Of a stretch of DNA of 64,000 nt, positions 21,160 to 34,344 are shown in pieces. Below the pieces are notes generated by a model. It searched no databases. It was not told the DNA's origin and saw only the letters and a list, made by a program, of their open reading frames with translations. A program made the position numbers and the translations under genes. This DNA comes from Epiperipatus broadwayi (Eukaryota; Onychophora; Udeonychophora; Euonychophora; Peripatidae), in NCBI GenBank assembly GCA_028023455.1, contig JAQFVV010000455.1, forward strand, positions 310,001-374,000, written 5' to 3'. How positions within the stretch are numbered: position 1 is the stretch's first letter; every line of letters starts with the position of its first letter.

Positions 21160-21385
21160 TATATATATATTAAATACAGTAATATTCATATAATTTAACT
21201 AATTTTATTAAAAGTACTTTCAACTATATTCTTTTTAGTCTTTGTCAATTATATAACGTTGAATAATCAAAACATAAACTAAAAGACTAAAACAAAGACT
21301 AAAAGCAATATAGTTGAAAGTACTTCTGATAAAATAAGTTAAATTATATTTATATAACTGTATTTAATATATATATATATTCTTG
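21160..21385. repeat. foldback (MITE-like) element between TA arrays
   Basis: Near-perfect inverted arms of about 80 bp: TAAATACAGTAATATTC... from 21170 pairs with ...TATAACTGTATTTA ending near 21369. Inside are AGTACTTTCAACTATAT and its complement ATATAGTTGAAAGTACTT. A ~45-bp loop lies at about 21245-21288. (TA)n arrays flank both ends. There is no coding capacity. It has the structure of a MITE, but the source transposon is unknown. Confidence 0.7.
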
Positions 21386-22242
21386 AAAACTCCCCAAGAC
21401 TATGTCCTCTTTCATTTCTGTCATCACAACTATCTTAAGTTTTAAAACATTGTTCAATTTTAGCATTAAAGTTTCTTATTACACTATGATGTTTGGTGGA
21501 ATCAATAATTTTTATATATTTTATTTAAAAAATCCTGTATTTTTTAATTACAATGAAAACTTGTTCAAGCTTAAATCTAATCTATCTGCATATATTATCA
21601 ATATTTAAGTTAAATAACTAGTTTTGTCATTCTGTCTGATATATATATATATATCTTCAATGTTGTTCACTTTTTAATGTCAATAAATTTGACTGTTCTT
21701 TCACTATTTGCACTTTTGTAGTAAGCTACATGTACACTTTTTACATCAATTGTTTTTTTGTTTTTTTCTAATATGTTCTATTTGTCATTATACTTCTTTC
21801 TGGGATTCATGCAACCTTTCTTCATTTTATGGTGCTTACCGTTTGTAGGTATATAAATAAATTTCATCATGTAATGAAAATATGGGTTCCAATCAGGAGA
21901 TTCTTCACACCCTCTGCCTTTGGTTCACAACTGCTGTCTTTTCTAATGACTTTGCAAATATACAAAATATATTATCTTAAAAATAACAAATAGTTGTATG
22001 AATATTTACAAAACTTCAATAAATTTTGTTAACAATTTGATCAATAGGAAGATTATATATGACAATATATATAAAGTTGTATAATGTATTATTTATTTTG
22101 TATATTGTTAGGTTATATAGATAATTCTTTGAAATTATATTGGATCTCTATATGAAGGTTTTATTCTATTTTACTGATGTTTTATGTTTCACATAATCAT
22201 CATTTTCTATTCTTACACAAGCTTACAATAGAGACAAACTTT

Positions 22243-22441
22243 CCATATAGTAATGTCATTCAGTGCAAGCCAGAGTAATCAATGGATCCAAGAAGGCTTG
22301 TGCATAAAATCCCTATCTAGCACTTATATATCCAATATCCCTAAAAGCTAGAAACTACTCTGGGAATATTGGATGAATAGACACTAACCTTCTTGCATTC
22401 ATTGATTATTCTGGCTTGCTCTGGGTGGCACTACTGTATGG
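22243..22441. repeat. foldback element
   Basis: Inverted arms of about 55 bp: CCATATAGTAATGTCATTCA from 22243 pairs with the complement ending GGCACTACTGTATGG at 22441. The centre holds a second, weaker symmetry around AGCTAGAAACTACTCTGGG. Related centre phrases occur near 30940-30970 and 31545-31610, so diverged family members lie there. Confidence 0.65.
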
Positions 22442-22628
22442 AGATGTTTTATTTTGTTATTGTTATTTTACTTCCATTATGGAACACTAGATGGTGTTAT
22501 ATATGCAATCATTGGTTAACATTAAAATAAATTATTAACATTTGAAAAGGAAAACCATGTGCCAAAAAGGCTCTTTATGTATAATTATTTTTAACTAATC
22601 TTTCTTATTGAATTTCCAAATGTATCTA

Positions 22629-22892
22629 ATATAATATTAACTCATCTATGCACTTTAGTACTGTTTTACAATGCTTTTATTACCATCCTCGACAGTTTTG
22701 ATTGCCCCAGCAATCTTCTTTGGAACTTTCATTTATATCTTCAAAACCCAACTGCTAAATTCAATTTCTTCTTTTTTTTTTAATTTAGCAGTTGGGTTTT
22801 TGAAGATATAAATGGAAGTTCTGAAGAAGATTGCTAGAGCAATCGAAACTATCAAGAGTGGTAAAAGTGCACAGATGAGTTAATATTATATT
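22629..22892. repeat. foldback element with long arms
   Basis: Arms of about 125 bp. The best inner part is ATATCTTCAAAACCCAACTG (from 22736) against CAGTTGGGTTTTTGAAGATA (from 22790), around a T-rich loop. The outer part runs from ATAATATTAACTCATCT (22631) to AGATGAGTTAATATTAT (22873). A diverged single arm, GAAGAAGATTGCTGGGCGAT, lies at about 23720-23830. Confidence 0.7.
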
Positions 22893-24589
22893 ATAATTAT
22901 TTTTAATATATTTATATAACTGTTATATATGATTCTTTACTGTTTATTATAATTTATATGGAAGAACAGCATAATGGATTTAGTTAATTTCCATTTTTGA
23001 TGATATCTAAAAAACATCATCCACATACAGCTTTATATTGCTTCTAAGAATACTCGGCTAATGTTTCAGTGATTAAGAAGAATATCACGTGGTCCCAAAT
23101 TGAGAGCTTAAAGTTTAATGAAGTCAATTATCAGTCTGACCTTGCTCCTAAACAGCTTGTTTATGCTTGTTTAACATATAAAATATTTCATATTACTATT
23201 AGGTGCAGTGATACAACATTGGGAATGGACATTATGGATTTGTTGTGCTCAATATTTTTGTAGCCTCAAGAGAAATCAAAGAATATTTTTTAAGCTAAAA
23301 GTAAATTTATTTGTGCAATAAAATGGAAATATAGGATGAGAAATGTATGAATAGTAAGAAATTTGTAGAGTTTTATAAAGAAAATGAGTATGTGGATACC
23401 TTTTTTTATTATTTACTAAGTTAGTACAAGGTTGCCATCAATGTGAACCTCTCATGTATGTATTAACCTAACTGAGACTGGGAGTCTGTGATACCACAAT
23501 TCTATCCTTCAAGATTTGGGCAAATCATACCCAATCTTAACTTTTTATTTCTTTTTTTTCTATATTAGTTTTTTTTTTTCTGGGATAGAGCCTTGCCACT
23601 TTAGAATGGCTTCTAATGATAATAATGATGAATTCAAAATTAAAATGCATGTGCTTATTTGTAAACGCTAACAATAATAATAAGGAATTTAGTAGTTGAA
23701 GTTAGGAGATATAAGAGTTCTGAAGAAGATTGCTGGGCGATCGAAACTGTAAACTGTAAAAAATGGTGGTAAATAAAGCAGTGTGTAACAGTAGTAAAGT
23801 GCATGGATGATTTAGTATTATATGATAATAATGATTTCAAATAGTAAATGAGGAAAAGTTATATTCAGATTTTATATAAATATCTTTTTTAAAAATAATC
23901 TCAAATTTATTTTAAGTATAATTTTAAAAGTATAAATGAAAACAATAGTATTGATTACTGTATGAAAACACATCCGGCCTAATTTTGAACATTGATAAAA
24001 TGACAGAACCTTTATTCTCATACATATGTTATCAAGTTATAAGAATTGAAATTTAATACAGCTCAGAGAGGGAAAATTAAATTCTAGAAACATCATTAAT
24101 ATAATCACAGAATGTAAAAAACTTTTTAGCATGTTATATTTTATTCTTTAGTATCTCCACTTAATACTAAATGTTTCTGTGTTTAAAAACTCCCATTATA
24201 GCCAACAATTCAATTTGTACTATAATTAAAATAAAGCTAATAATGAAAGTAATCTGTAAACTAATTCTTCAAGATAACTTTTTACTTTTTATATTTCTTT
24301 GTTTTATTTTTTTTTCAAATCGGATTAGAATAGCCACATTATTTTATAACGGTTGTTAATAATGGTGATGGGTTCAAAAAATCCTTTCAAGATTTTGAAT
24401 TGTTTTCGGAATCATTATTACAGTTTGCAAAAAATTTATTCATCTAACGACCAAAAACTATGTTCATAATTTATTAGAAAATAGCTGCTAAAGTATAGAC
24501 TGTATTTTCTAAACTATTTATACTGTAACCTCTCTGACATAGGTTACTTGTATATCTTTTAAAACTGAATACAAATAGTTATTATGTAA
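22893..24589. other. AT-rich DNA, no gene recognised
   Basis: Only the single diverged foldback arm near 23700-23830 can be identified. Short ORFs here (for example 23069-23263) show no motif. Confidence 0.4.
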
Positions 24590-24965
24590 TTAAAGGGGAT
24601 TTGAACCCAAACTTTTATGCTCCCTTCAGCTATCCAATCTATCTTTTACAATCAATACACACACATGTAAAAAAAATAAATGATCTCCAATATATGAATT
24701 TTATGCTGAACCAGCACACACCAGTTTGGTCCTTAAAGTTTGAAGATTTCTTATCTTAATATAAACCAAGCACTGATTATATAAATGTGTGGGAGATGAT
24801 GATCTGGACCAACTAATGAATGTTGGTTCCACATGAAATATGTATATTGGATATCATTTATCTTTTTCACATGTTTGTGGTTATGTGTATCAATTGTATG
24901 AGATAGATTGGATAGCTGAAGGAAGCTTGAAAGTTTGGGTTCAAATCCCTTATAATTACATCTAA
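24590..24965. repeat. dispersed repeat family R, palindromic copy
   Basis: Family R is defined here by a tRNA-like B box, GGGTTCAAATCCC, at one end, followed by TGGATAG/GAGTGGAT phrases, an ACACATGACCACATGTGAAAA stretch and GATCTCCAATATAT. In this copy two units face each other. The left one (24590-24740) reads on the minus strand and the right one (24790-24965) on the plus strand, giving a foldback. Other copies are at 25090-25690, 26052-26482, 27858-28770 and 50575-50995. The B box suggests a tRNA-derived SINE, but no clear A box is seen. Confidence 0.6.
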
Positions 24966-25089
24966 ACTCCAGGAATGTGTTTTAAAACTCTGTAAAATGT
25001 TTATGCATTCACTTTTAAAGCAAATTATGACATATCAACAATTTAAAAACAAAATAATTTGTAAAAAATGAAAAGGCTATTTCTGTAGT

Positions 25090-25690
25090 GTAATTTTTTT
25101 TACATCACTCTCATGCAAGAAAGGGACTATTTTTTACCCACTTTTAACATCTTGTGGAGGGATATAATCATAAAATCTATAATCAAAGACATGTGAAAAA
25201 GAGATGATCTCCTTGATGCACATTTCATTTGAATCAGCATTAGTCAGTTGGCTCAGCCCACAATCTCTTACACATATCTTTATCAAAGTTCGGTAGATAT
25301 ATGTATGTCAAATTATTACAGTATATTTGATAAGTGTCAAGGGTGCTGCTTTCACAACTTTGACACAAATTTAATGAAAATATGTTCATAATTTTTATTA
25401 GTCATTCATTAGACTAGAGATTATTTAATGATGAATAATATTTATGCAATGTCATTTTTCTTACACCACTCTCATGCAAGGTAAGGACTGTTTTCAGTCT
25501 ACTTTTAACATCTTTTGGAGGGATGTAATCATAACCATATGAACAAAGACATGTAAAAAAGTATGATAAGATGTACATTATGTGCTGAACCAGCCCTCAT
25601 CAGTTGACCCAGACCACAATCTCTTACACATATCTTTACCAATGTTCAGTATATATATATATTTGTATAGAAAATTGCTACAGTATATTA
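25090..25690. repeat. family R partial copies, tandem pair
   Basis: Two related segments (about 25090-25330 and 25445-25690) share the phrases CACTCTCATGCAAG, CTTTTAACATCTT and AATCTCTTACACATATC. The spacing of about 355 bp suggests an old tandem duplication. Both contain the central part of family R but not its B-box end. Confidence 0.5.
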
Positions 25691-25881
25691 TTAATATACT
25701 TCCATGAAAAGGTTATGTCTTTTTTTTATTTTTACAATAATATTTTGAAAATAAGCAAGATGTTTTTAAAAATATTAGAATCAATAAAAAAAAACTAATA
25801 CAACAAATGATTAATTCGGCCATTTCAATGGTTGTTGTTATATTTGCCATGACTAGCAGACAGACAAAGAAAAAATATATG

Positions 25882-25979
25882 ATTTTTTTTTCTTATATGT
25901 CAAAGCGTCAGCCGGGAAGCGAACCCGAGATAACTGCTTGGAAAGCAGCTATGCTAACCTCTAGGCCACCAATGCTTGT
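25882..25979 (-). mobile_element. tRNA-Gly-derived short SINE, copy 3
   Basis: The minus strand reads a near-complete tRNA shape. It has A-box TGGCCTAGAGGTTAGCATA, an anticodon stem-loop CTGCTTTCCAAGCAG with TCC in the loop (glycine), and B-box GGGTTCGCTTCCCGG. CTTTGACATATAAGA and an A-run follow. The acceptor ends AGCATTG/TGACGCT mostly pair. This is the canonical-length variant. I could not define the target duplication. Confidence 0.75.
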
Positions 25980-26051
25980 TATTGGGCTATAAAAATTAAA
26001 AAATATCAGTTTTTTTCTCTTCATGCCGTTAATAAAATTAGAACTATATGT

Positions 26052-26482
26052 AATTAAAAGGGATTTGAAACCAGACTTTCAAGCTTCACACACTCATTCA
26101 CTCTATACAATATAATCCCATACACATTGCCACACACATATATATATATATAAGATAAATGAACTCCAACATTTGTATTTTGTGCTGAACCAGCCCTCAT
26201 TATTTGGTGTGGATCATTACCTCATACATATATATATATTCAGTGCAAATTTCAATGAACAGACTTTCCTCCTCTTCACTCTCCAACTCATCAGCCAACC
26301 ATAACACTGAAAATCTGATAATGGATACTCAAAGTCCTTGACAATGCCTATATTATAGTCATACTGATGTTAATCTTAAGTTAATCTGACTCCTCATATA
26401 TAGGGCCTTAATATGTCCATTTAAATATGTAGAAAAGGGATGGGCAAGATAAAGACTGAATATGTAATATTGAAATACAATT
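26052..26482 (-). repeat. family R, single-unit copy
   Basis: Nearly full-length single unit. It starts at the complement of the B box (AAAGGGATTTGAAACCAG) and continues through CTCCAACTCATCAGCC, CTGAAAATCTGATAATGG and ATTATAGTCATACTG. The same order is seen at 27858-28310 and 50575-50995. A (TA)n run interrupts it at 26140-26152. Confidence 0.6.
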
Positions 26483-27857
26483 GTAATGAAATTTTCCTTC
26501 ACATCCCAATAGAGTGAATAACATTTTTGAATGTGTTTAGAATAAAATAGATAGATTTATTATTTTCTCTATTTATCATAGATGTATTATTTTCTCTATT
26601 ATTTTCTCTACATATCAAATCATCATCATCATTAAATAATTTACAGTAGTGAATTTAACTAGGTAAAATGAGTCATTTTGACTTTGTATACTATTATCTA
26701 ATCATTTGTCTTTACATTTAATTTGACTGCATTGAGATGTTGCTGAGTATAGTTTAGCATTGCATTAATCTTTATCCCCTTTTACGTCTACTTCATGTTA
26801 TAATATATATATATACCGTGTCACAATGAAAAAGTGTTAAACCACTAAACAACATATGATCACTGCATGGCATTACTGTATGAAGAGTTTTGCCTCTGTG
26901 TAAATGAAAAAGTGGTTGGTTCTACTTTCAAGCTGCCTGTTGTGCTATCTTTAAATCAACCTATATGTTACCCTAGCTATTCACCATAAAACAATTTTAA
27001 GACTCTATAGTGTTTGGATTATAGTTTACAATATGAAAATATCTCCATTTTCAATTCTCTACTGGCCATAAAATCTTACAAACCATTAGAAAACGTTTTT
27101 ACGACTCATGGCTTTACTATCATATACAGATGGAATCATTTTAAATATTTCAGTAGCAGTTTTGCTCAATTTAGAACTAAATATATTATTAACGGATTGT
27201 GTAATCATGGCTTAAGAAGTAAACATGTCACACTTCATATTCTAATACTAATGCCTTAAAATTTTTGTTGTGAATAGTTAAACCACGTCATCATGCCAAA
27301 TACACACTGATTCACGCAGAGAAACAATCATTAATCACACACACACACTATATATATATAAATTTTAACTGTAATGAGGATAAATGATAACAAAAGTATT
27401 TTCGACAATATTGTGACTATTAGTTGACAAAACAACAACAACAAAAAGAGATATCGTGAATTTTCAAGAATTTGATTGTCTATTTATTTATTATACAAAC
27501 TTTAAATGTTTTTTAAAAATTGCTTCTTTAATTTTTTTCTTTTTATAATGTCTTTCTTCAATTAATATTTATTTTCGAATTATATTAAAGATAAATGTAA
27601 AAATGCAAGATTTTCATGGTCAAGGAAAAATGAGATAGTATTAGACAGATTATTTATAGCTTTTTTTTTTTTTTTTTTTTACACGATTGCCTAGTTTTCT
27701 TTGATTATGAAAAATCTAGTAATTTTACAATTACCTTTAATTTAAATCACACAAAAATATTGAAGAAAGACGATCATAAAAAGAGAAAAATTAAAGTGGC
27801 AATTTTTATAAACCATTTTCAACATTGGTTAATAATTGGACAATCTACGATATATAT

Positions 27858-28770
27858 AGTTAAAAGGGATTTGAAGCCAGAGGTTCAAGTTCCTTACAGT
27901 CATACGCTCTATCCAATATAACCCCAATATAACCGATACACATGACCATATACATGTGAAAAAGATAAATGATCTCCAATATATTTATTTCATGCTGAAT
28001 CAGTTGGTCCTGATCATCATCTCCTACACATATAATCAATGCTCTATTTATATTAAGATAGCATTTCTACACAATTTAGTGGACAGGCTTCAATCCTCTC
28101 CTCTCTCCAACTCTTCAGCCATTCATATTACTGAAAATCTGATAATGGAGTACTCAAATCCCTTGATGATGCCAATATTATAGTCATACCCATATTGACC
28201 TTAAGCCAATCTGTTTCATATGTATGCCCTTAATACATGTATATTTAAATATACAGAAATGGGATGGACAAAATACAGGCTGAAAGTGTAATATTGAAAT
28301 GCAAGTATAGTGTATATACTCAACCTATATTAACTAAAGGGAATTTAAATCCAGGCTTTCAAGTTCCTTATAGACATCCACTCTATCAAATATAACTAAT
28401 ACACATGACCACATACATGTGAAAAAGGTAAATGATCTCCATCATCAAGGGCTTTGATTATTCCATCATCAGATTTTCAGTGATGTGGATGGCTAAAGAG
28501 TTGGAGAGGGGAGAGAGCTGAAGCCTGTCAATTAAAGGGTGTAGATTTGCTATCTTAATATAAACTGAACACTGATTATATATATATGAGTGGGAGATGA
28601 TGAGCCAGACCAACTGACGAGTGTCAGTTCAGCATGAAATACATATATTGGAGACCATTTATCTTTTTAACATTTATGTGGTCATGTGTATCAGTTATTT
28701 TGGATAGAGTGGATGACTGTAGGGAGCATGAAATTTGGGTTCAAATCCTCTTTAATTACATCTAGGTTAA
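27858..28770. repeat. family R, two units in inverted arrangement
   Basis: A minus-reading unit (27858-28310) is followed by a shorter minus-reading start (28335-28440) and then a plus-reading unit (to about 28770) ending in TTTGGGTTCAAATCCTCTTT. The phrase TATAGTGTATACACTT flanks the inner junction and recurs near 28780. The whole could fold into a very long hairpin. Confidence 0.55.
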
Positions 28771-30087
28771 GTGTATACACTATACTTGTATTTCAATATT
28801 AGATATACATAGTTAATAAAAAAATCACTTGTTTTCTTTTTTGCTTTGTCTACGTGACTTCAGTACATAATCATCACAACGTAATTGAAAGTAGCCTTTG
28901 TTATCATCTACAGTTATTATAGTTTAAAATTTACTTCTTTTGTTTTTTTGGTTTAAAATTTACTTATAAATATATTTTTAATGGGCGACTAATGTTGTTA
29001 GCTTTCATAGAGTGATAATGATTTGTACAATTTCATTATAAAGGTTCTCCGCCCTCTTCCCATTTTTTCATACAATGTAATGAAATTTGTATAAATTTAC
29101 TTCCATGAATTCTACTGGTATCTTCAGCAGCTTCAGTTTTAAGTATTTTTGTTTTCTCTTCATAGGCATCAACGTTTGTTTTTATGGAAGTATCACCTCT
29201 CATATATATATATATAAGATAGGCGAATTTTCATTTCAGAAAAGCTTGAGTAATCAGCATATACCAGATGATATACTGTTATCTCTTTCTCCAGGAGTTT
29301 TTCTTCATTAATGAATGAAGACTAGAAATCAAAAGTAAAACTAATGCTATTCTATAAATATCAGCCACTTCTTACTCATTTATGCTATTTATTCTTCGAA
29401 TTTTTTTGATTTAAAAAACTCTATTCAAGCACTGATAGATATATTTAAAACCTTAATTTTAAAAAAAAATAAAAATCCGGAAATTAGCTTAGCTAGTATA
29501 GAAGAGTAAAAATAGTGGCAGCAGGATGCATGCATATGTTAGTTCCAGGTTTGAATTCTAGTTTGCAGTGATGAAGATGAGATAGGGATTTCATAACGTT
29601 ATATTGTCTAGGAGCCGTTGATTATTCAATCTTTCAGAAGATAGCTCTAGTGTAGGTGAACATAATTGCTATTGCAAGTGGATAAATAATCATTAAAAAA
29701 ATCCACATGGAACTTTATAGTTTGTTTCATTATTTGGCTTAAAGTGAGTATTAAATCTAATTATTGAAAAATAATTTATTGACCAATCTTCTCTAATATT
29801 ATAGGTTAAAATATTTTTTTTTCTAAAACTATTATTTTTTTTTTTTATTTAGGCATAAAGTTCACATTTCACAATATATATTAACACTGAAAAGGGGTCT
29901 AATGGTTGAATGGTTCTTGTGTGATTGATATATTCCTGCATTCTCTCCTCTTACAATACTTTTTAGGTTTGTTTACTACACATTCTCATGATGTAAATTT
30001 TAAATTCTAAAAATACAGACATTTCTTAATTTAACTATTTATTTGAAATTTTTTACCATCATTACCTTTGTATTTTAATATATATAT
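28771..30087. other. AT-rich DNA, no gene recognised
   Basis: Nothing firm is seen. Near 29550-29565 the phrase CCAGGTTTGAATTCTAG resembles a decayed B box, and an old SINE is possible. Confidence 0.35.
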
Positions 30088-30178
30088 TTTCCATATGTCA
30101 AAGCATCGGCCAGGAAGTGAACCCACAACAATTGCCTGCAAGCAACTGCTTGCAAGGCTGCTGCGCTAATATCTCGGA
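30088..30178 (-). mobile_element. tRNA-derived short SINE, copy 4, 5'-truncated
   Basis: The complement of CATATGTCAAAGCATCGGCC and GGAAGTGAACCCAC is recognisable as tail and B-box region. The sequence breaks off at TATCTCGG, so the first ~20 bp of the tRNA-like head (including CCACCAATGCTTG) are missing. No target duplication was found. Confidence 0.65.
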
Positions 30179-32489
30179 AGTTCATCTTTCTAATTTTTAT
30201 TTTTTAAATTAGATATTTCCAATTTGTTTTTCTTTCTACTTCTCATTAATGCTAAATGTTTAAACTTTACAATTTGTATGAGGTGATGCTATTCAATCTA
30301 GTATTATAATACCACATTTTTATTGGATTAAGTACATGAAGAGAATGAATTTTAATTGATTCCCTTAAAGTGTAATAAGTTGAAATTGGATGTGATTTAC
30401 ACTAGAAGAGGCAGATCGAATTTAAATTATAAAATATATCTCACAGTTTTCTTAAAAGTATAAAATAATGGTTGGTTTCAATGGAAAGATATAGCTTAGA
30501 ATATAATAAAATGGAAAGCTATAATGAGGCAAAGTGTTGAAGCCTTTCAAAAAATAAATTGCAAAAGAATTTAAATGTCATCATAGCAAGTCAAATAAAA
30601 AGAGAGTATATCAGCATGTGGTATATTAGATATATTAGCCCTTTAAATTAGTTTTTGGAATCCAAGTAAAAGTCCTCTTTGGTTTATTATTCTTTGAATT
30701 TTTAATTTTATAAATTAGATAGACTATATTCCTTCATTAGTATCAACTAATATAGGTGACAAATATTGTTGCGATATTGTGTTCTATAATGCCAAGTAAC
30801 AAAACATCATATAATATCTGCATAATCAAGCACTGTTCATTAGCAATTTTTTTCACACTTATGCCACCTAGTGGAAATTTTAGTATTTAAATGTTGCAAT
30901 GGTTAAAATTCCCTATCCAGTGCTCTCCTGTCCAATATCCCCAGATTAGTTTCTAGCTTTTGGTTTTCATCAGTTGGGTCTTGGGGTAATAAACTTAAAT
31001 CTTATCAATCCCAGTCATGGAATAAAGGTGCTTGTAATCAGCACTGCTATTTGGCTTTTGAGGTCATAGGTACAAACATGGAGTGTTGCCCCCAGTAAGT
31101 AAAAAAGTGAGACATTTAGAAATTTGATATGCAAAAGTAAGTTTTAGTTTATAAAAACTTGCTTCAATTGTTGGTCTCAGTCTTTTTTATTAATATGTAA
31201 AATATATATTGTGCTGTTGATTAAAATAAGGGTAGCTTGGTGTGGGGCCTCCAGAACCCCAGAATATGCCCAGTTGACCAACCTTAGGGATGCTACTGTC
31301 TATTTAAAAAATAAGCAAGCCATTATATGTAGAAACTGAATTATCTTCAGTTCTGTATAATTATGCAAGCATATTGGTTTTGATTCAAAATGTGAATATG
31401 CTTTTAAAATGGGCTTAGTAGCTTCATAGTAAAATGAAAAAATAAAAGATAGCTGCTAGAGAAAAGATGTACTAGATCCAAAAGATCCAGGTGCCTTGCT
31501 CCAGGATCCAAAGCTCCTCACTGATCAAGGCCATAACTAGAAAGTAGTCTGTAGATATTGAATCAGGCAACGCTAGAAAGGGAAGCATTATGCTCTGGCA
31601 TTTATTGATTACTAAAGCTTATATTACGCGGCATAAATATGATGGCGTAGAAAATAATTTCTACTATGCCCAGCCTAATATAGAATATATTTTTCATATA
31701 GATTAACTTCAGTTTTAAGCATGAAAATATTTTGCATTATCCGCTTATATTTTTATCATAGCTTATTAATGATTATTTAAGTTGTTAATGATAGGTAAAA
31801 AAATTCCTCTTCTTTGTAACTATAGTGCACCGGCATATGATTTTTTTTTTAAAGTAAACTTTTATAATAGTTAAAAATAAATAAATTTGTTTACAGTTTT
31901 ATTTGAAATTTCTTCATAATCTAATATTATATTTCCCAAAGTCGACCAGTTTTAATAATAAAAAGGGAATTAAATAATAATAAAAAAAAGACATGACAAC
32001 TAACTTTTATTTAAAAAATAAAGTAAATTGATTTCTTTAATAAACATTTTCTTTCAGACCGTTTTATAAGATTTCCAACTCTTTTAAAACCTGCACACAA
32101 CCAGATTTACTTTGTCAACGTTATAAAATTTGTTACGGTATTTTTAAATTATCAGTTGGCTTTGGAAAAATCAAACATTCGATAGCTATTGAAAAACTTC
32201 TTGTAATAGAATCCTTTTCATGATGATAGATTGAAAAAAAGAATGAAATACGAAACATTTCTGAAATGTAATTATATCTGTTAAGGTTCTGACATTGTTA
32301 CTATCACCATAGACACGGAAACATTCACCAGTATTAGTTTTCAAAACATACGTATAATGCATTGCGCAGATCTTGCTTTATAATAAATCTCTAATACTAA
32401 CGTATATATATGTTTAGAAATTTCCTCAAGACAAATTAAGTGGAAAATAATATTATGATTAATCAGTATCACATGATCATCTTCTTGGT
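30179..32489. other. AT-rich DNA with degenerate repeat fragments
   Basis: Fragments related to the foldback at 22243 occur near 30900-30975 and 31540-31620 (for example CTAGTTTCTAGC-type and ATTTATTGATTACT-type phrases). No coding region is recognised. Confidence 0.35.
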
Positions 32490-33440
32490 GTGATGCGATG
32501 CGATACACTTTGGCTTCTCCTTTCTCGGAGTCAGGAATCTCTCAACCACTATGCCCAGAGAGACCTATTAGCCATCTTCCCTTCTCTTTCCATTCCACAC
32601 TTTAAGTTTTTCCGATATTCTTCTCTATCCTGCTCCATCCCACTTCCACAACATTCCACTCTATAGTCTTAAGTCTAAATCCCCCTTTTCTTTTTCCAAA
32701 CCCAGCATAAAAACCAAGAATCCACTTTCAGTATAATCACTTTGTTTATATTTATTCTCCTACAATTTCATTATTTGTATCCTTTTTGCCTGCAAATATT
32801 TACATTCAATTAGAAGATTTCTAATATTCTCCATGACTTCCTTACATAACTTGCAGACTAAATCACCCACATTTCTCTATTTATATGTATAATCCCTTGT
32901 TGCCAACACCCTGCTTGAGCTTTAAATAGTAAACTATTTTCCTTGTTATTATCAAAAATTAACTCTCACCCAATATTCTGTTTACTTCTATATTTTTTAA
33001 CTCTTTTTACTCTCCATACTAGTTCTCCATCTCCCCAACTTGCATCTATTTTTCTAGTCTCATTACTTGCCACTATAACACTCAATGATTCTCCTAACAC
33101 AATTATCCCATCTTTTGTATAAGTATACTGATATAAAGGCCTTATCCAAATTTTCCGCATACCATACTACCTTTCTCACCCATCTTATTGCCTGTCCTTT
33201 ACTCATAACTCATTTAAATACTATTTTAGCTATTCTCTTATTATACATAAATTACAATCTACTGAACATTTTCATTTTGGTTTTTGCATCTCTCATATAA
33301 AAACTTGACCATCCCATTTCTCCTTGACTTGCCCATTTGTCATCTAAACATCTGCATCTAATGCATATTCTCTTTGCACTTTTTCTAAGTAATCTAACAC
33401 CACTTTATTAACACATGATGCATCACCACCATAAGTTAAC
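32490..33440 (-). pseudogene. LINE ORF2 C-terminal relic with zinc-binding motif
   Basis: Translating the minus strand gives a decayed LINE reverse-transcriptase tail. VLDYLEKVQREYALDADV lies near 33400. The frame 32966-33160 includes ASWGDGELVWRVKRVKKY. Near 32800-32880 the phrase GDLVCKLCKEVMENIRNLLI is followed by ECKYL, matching the zf-RVT pattern C-x2-C...(H)-x4-C with the histidine lost. At least ten stops interrupt it. The clade cannot be fixed, and it differs from the RTE relics and from the LINE at 35498. Confidence 0.5.
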
Positions 33441-34344
33441 CTTGTTGTGGTAGTGATTTGACATGACCAGTGCTCTCTTAATGCAATTTAGTTAAACACC
33501 CCACGTGCAATATTTAGTTTAAATCAATATCTGTGCACAACTGCATGTATAGATTTTTGAAAATGCATAAAAATTTATATAGATAACTAAAATATCCTAC
33601 TGAGAGCAAAGAAAAATATATTATTTTTTAAAGATGAATAGTAAAAGAGAAAGTCATATTGTAGAATTAGCCTATGGTCGAAATAGCAAGATCTCTATCT
33701 CAGCTGCCTAATTGAAACCCACTAAAATAATACATAATTTAAAAATTAGATTTATTTTTATGTAATGCATATTCTTAACTATGAATTTCATTGCTTTATT
33801 TAATAGATATCTTAAATAATCAAATTTTAAAAGTGTAGTTTTTAAAATTGTCTCATTAGCTAAAATTGATCAGACAGCCCTTGCATTTTAACCAGATTAC
33901 CAATTGCTGATTAGTTGATATTTGTTCCCTGCCTTTCCAAGTATAATAATGAGATGCTTATTTATGGGAGCTAAGAAAAGTCTTAAGTTTTAATCAATAA
34001 AGGTTTAGACCACAGGTCATGAATGTGACAAGCAGGTAAGTCAATCATTGACTCAAAATGTTCAGAAATATACATACATACATATATTAATATATTAAAT
34101 ACTATTGCAATTATATATGTTATAAATTAAATACTTTCTTCTAATGAAGTTGGTTATTCATACAACAAACATGGATGTAAAGTGAATAAATAATTAGTCA
34201 CCCATATCACTGTGTCCAAGAAAACCAACAACCATTTCGTCAGTATATAGCATTTGTTCCAGATCATAGCTCAAAAGTTCATATTTCTATTCAAGAGAAT
34301 TGAGAAAGGAGAAAAATTGAAAACTTTTGAAAAATGTATAAATC
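33441..34344. other. AT-rich DNA, nothing recognised
   Basis: No motif, long ORF or clear repeat is seen between the LINE relic and the RTE 3' end at 34345. Confidence 0.4.

Larger units (their letters stand above)
19040..21870 (-). mobile_element. RTE-type LINE relic 2
   Basis: The minus strand carries a diverged RTE-like LINE. Collinear phrases match relic 3: the 3' end near 19060, then the segments around 20150-20290, 20700 and 20880-21000, and 21610-21850 (the stretch with TTTTGTAGTAAGC, compare 39915). No long frame survives. The copy is interrupted at about 21005-21385 by a small repeat and a foldback element. The RT itself is too decayed to read motif by motif. The call rests on collinearity with relics 1 and 3. 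Confidence 0.5.

Noticed and set aside
27660-27681. Poly-T run as a retroposon tail
   Set aside because: No retroposon head or target duplication could be found next to it.
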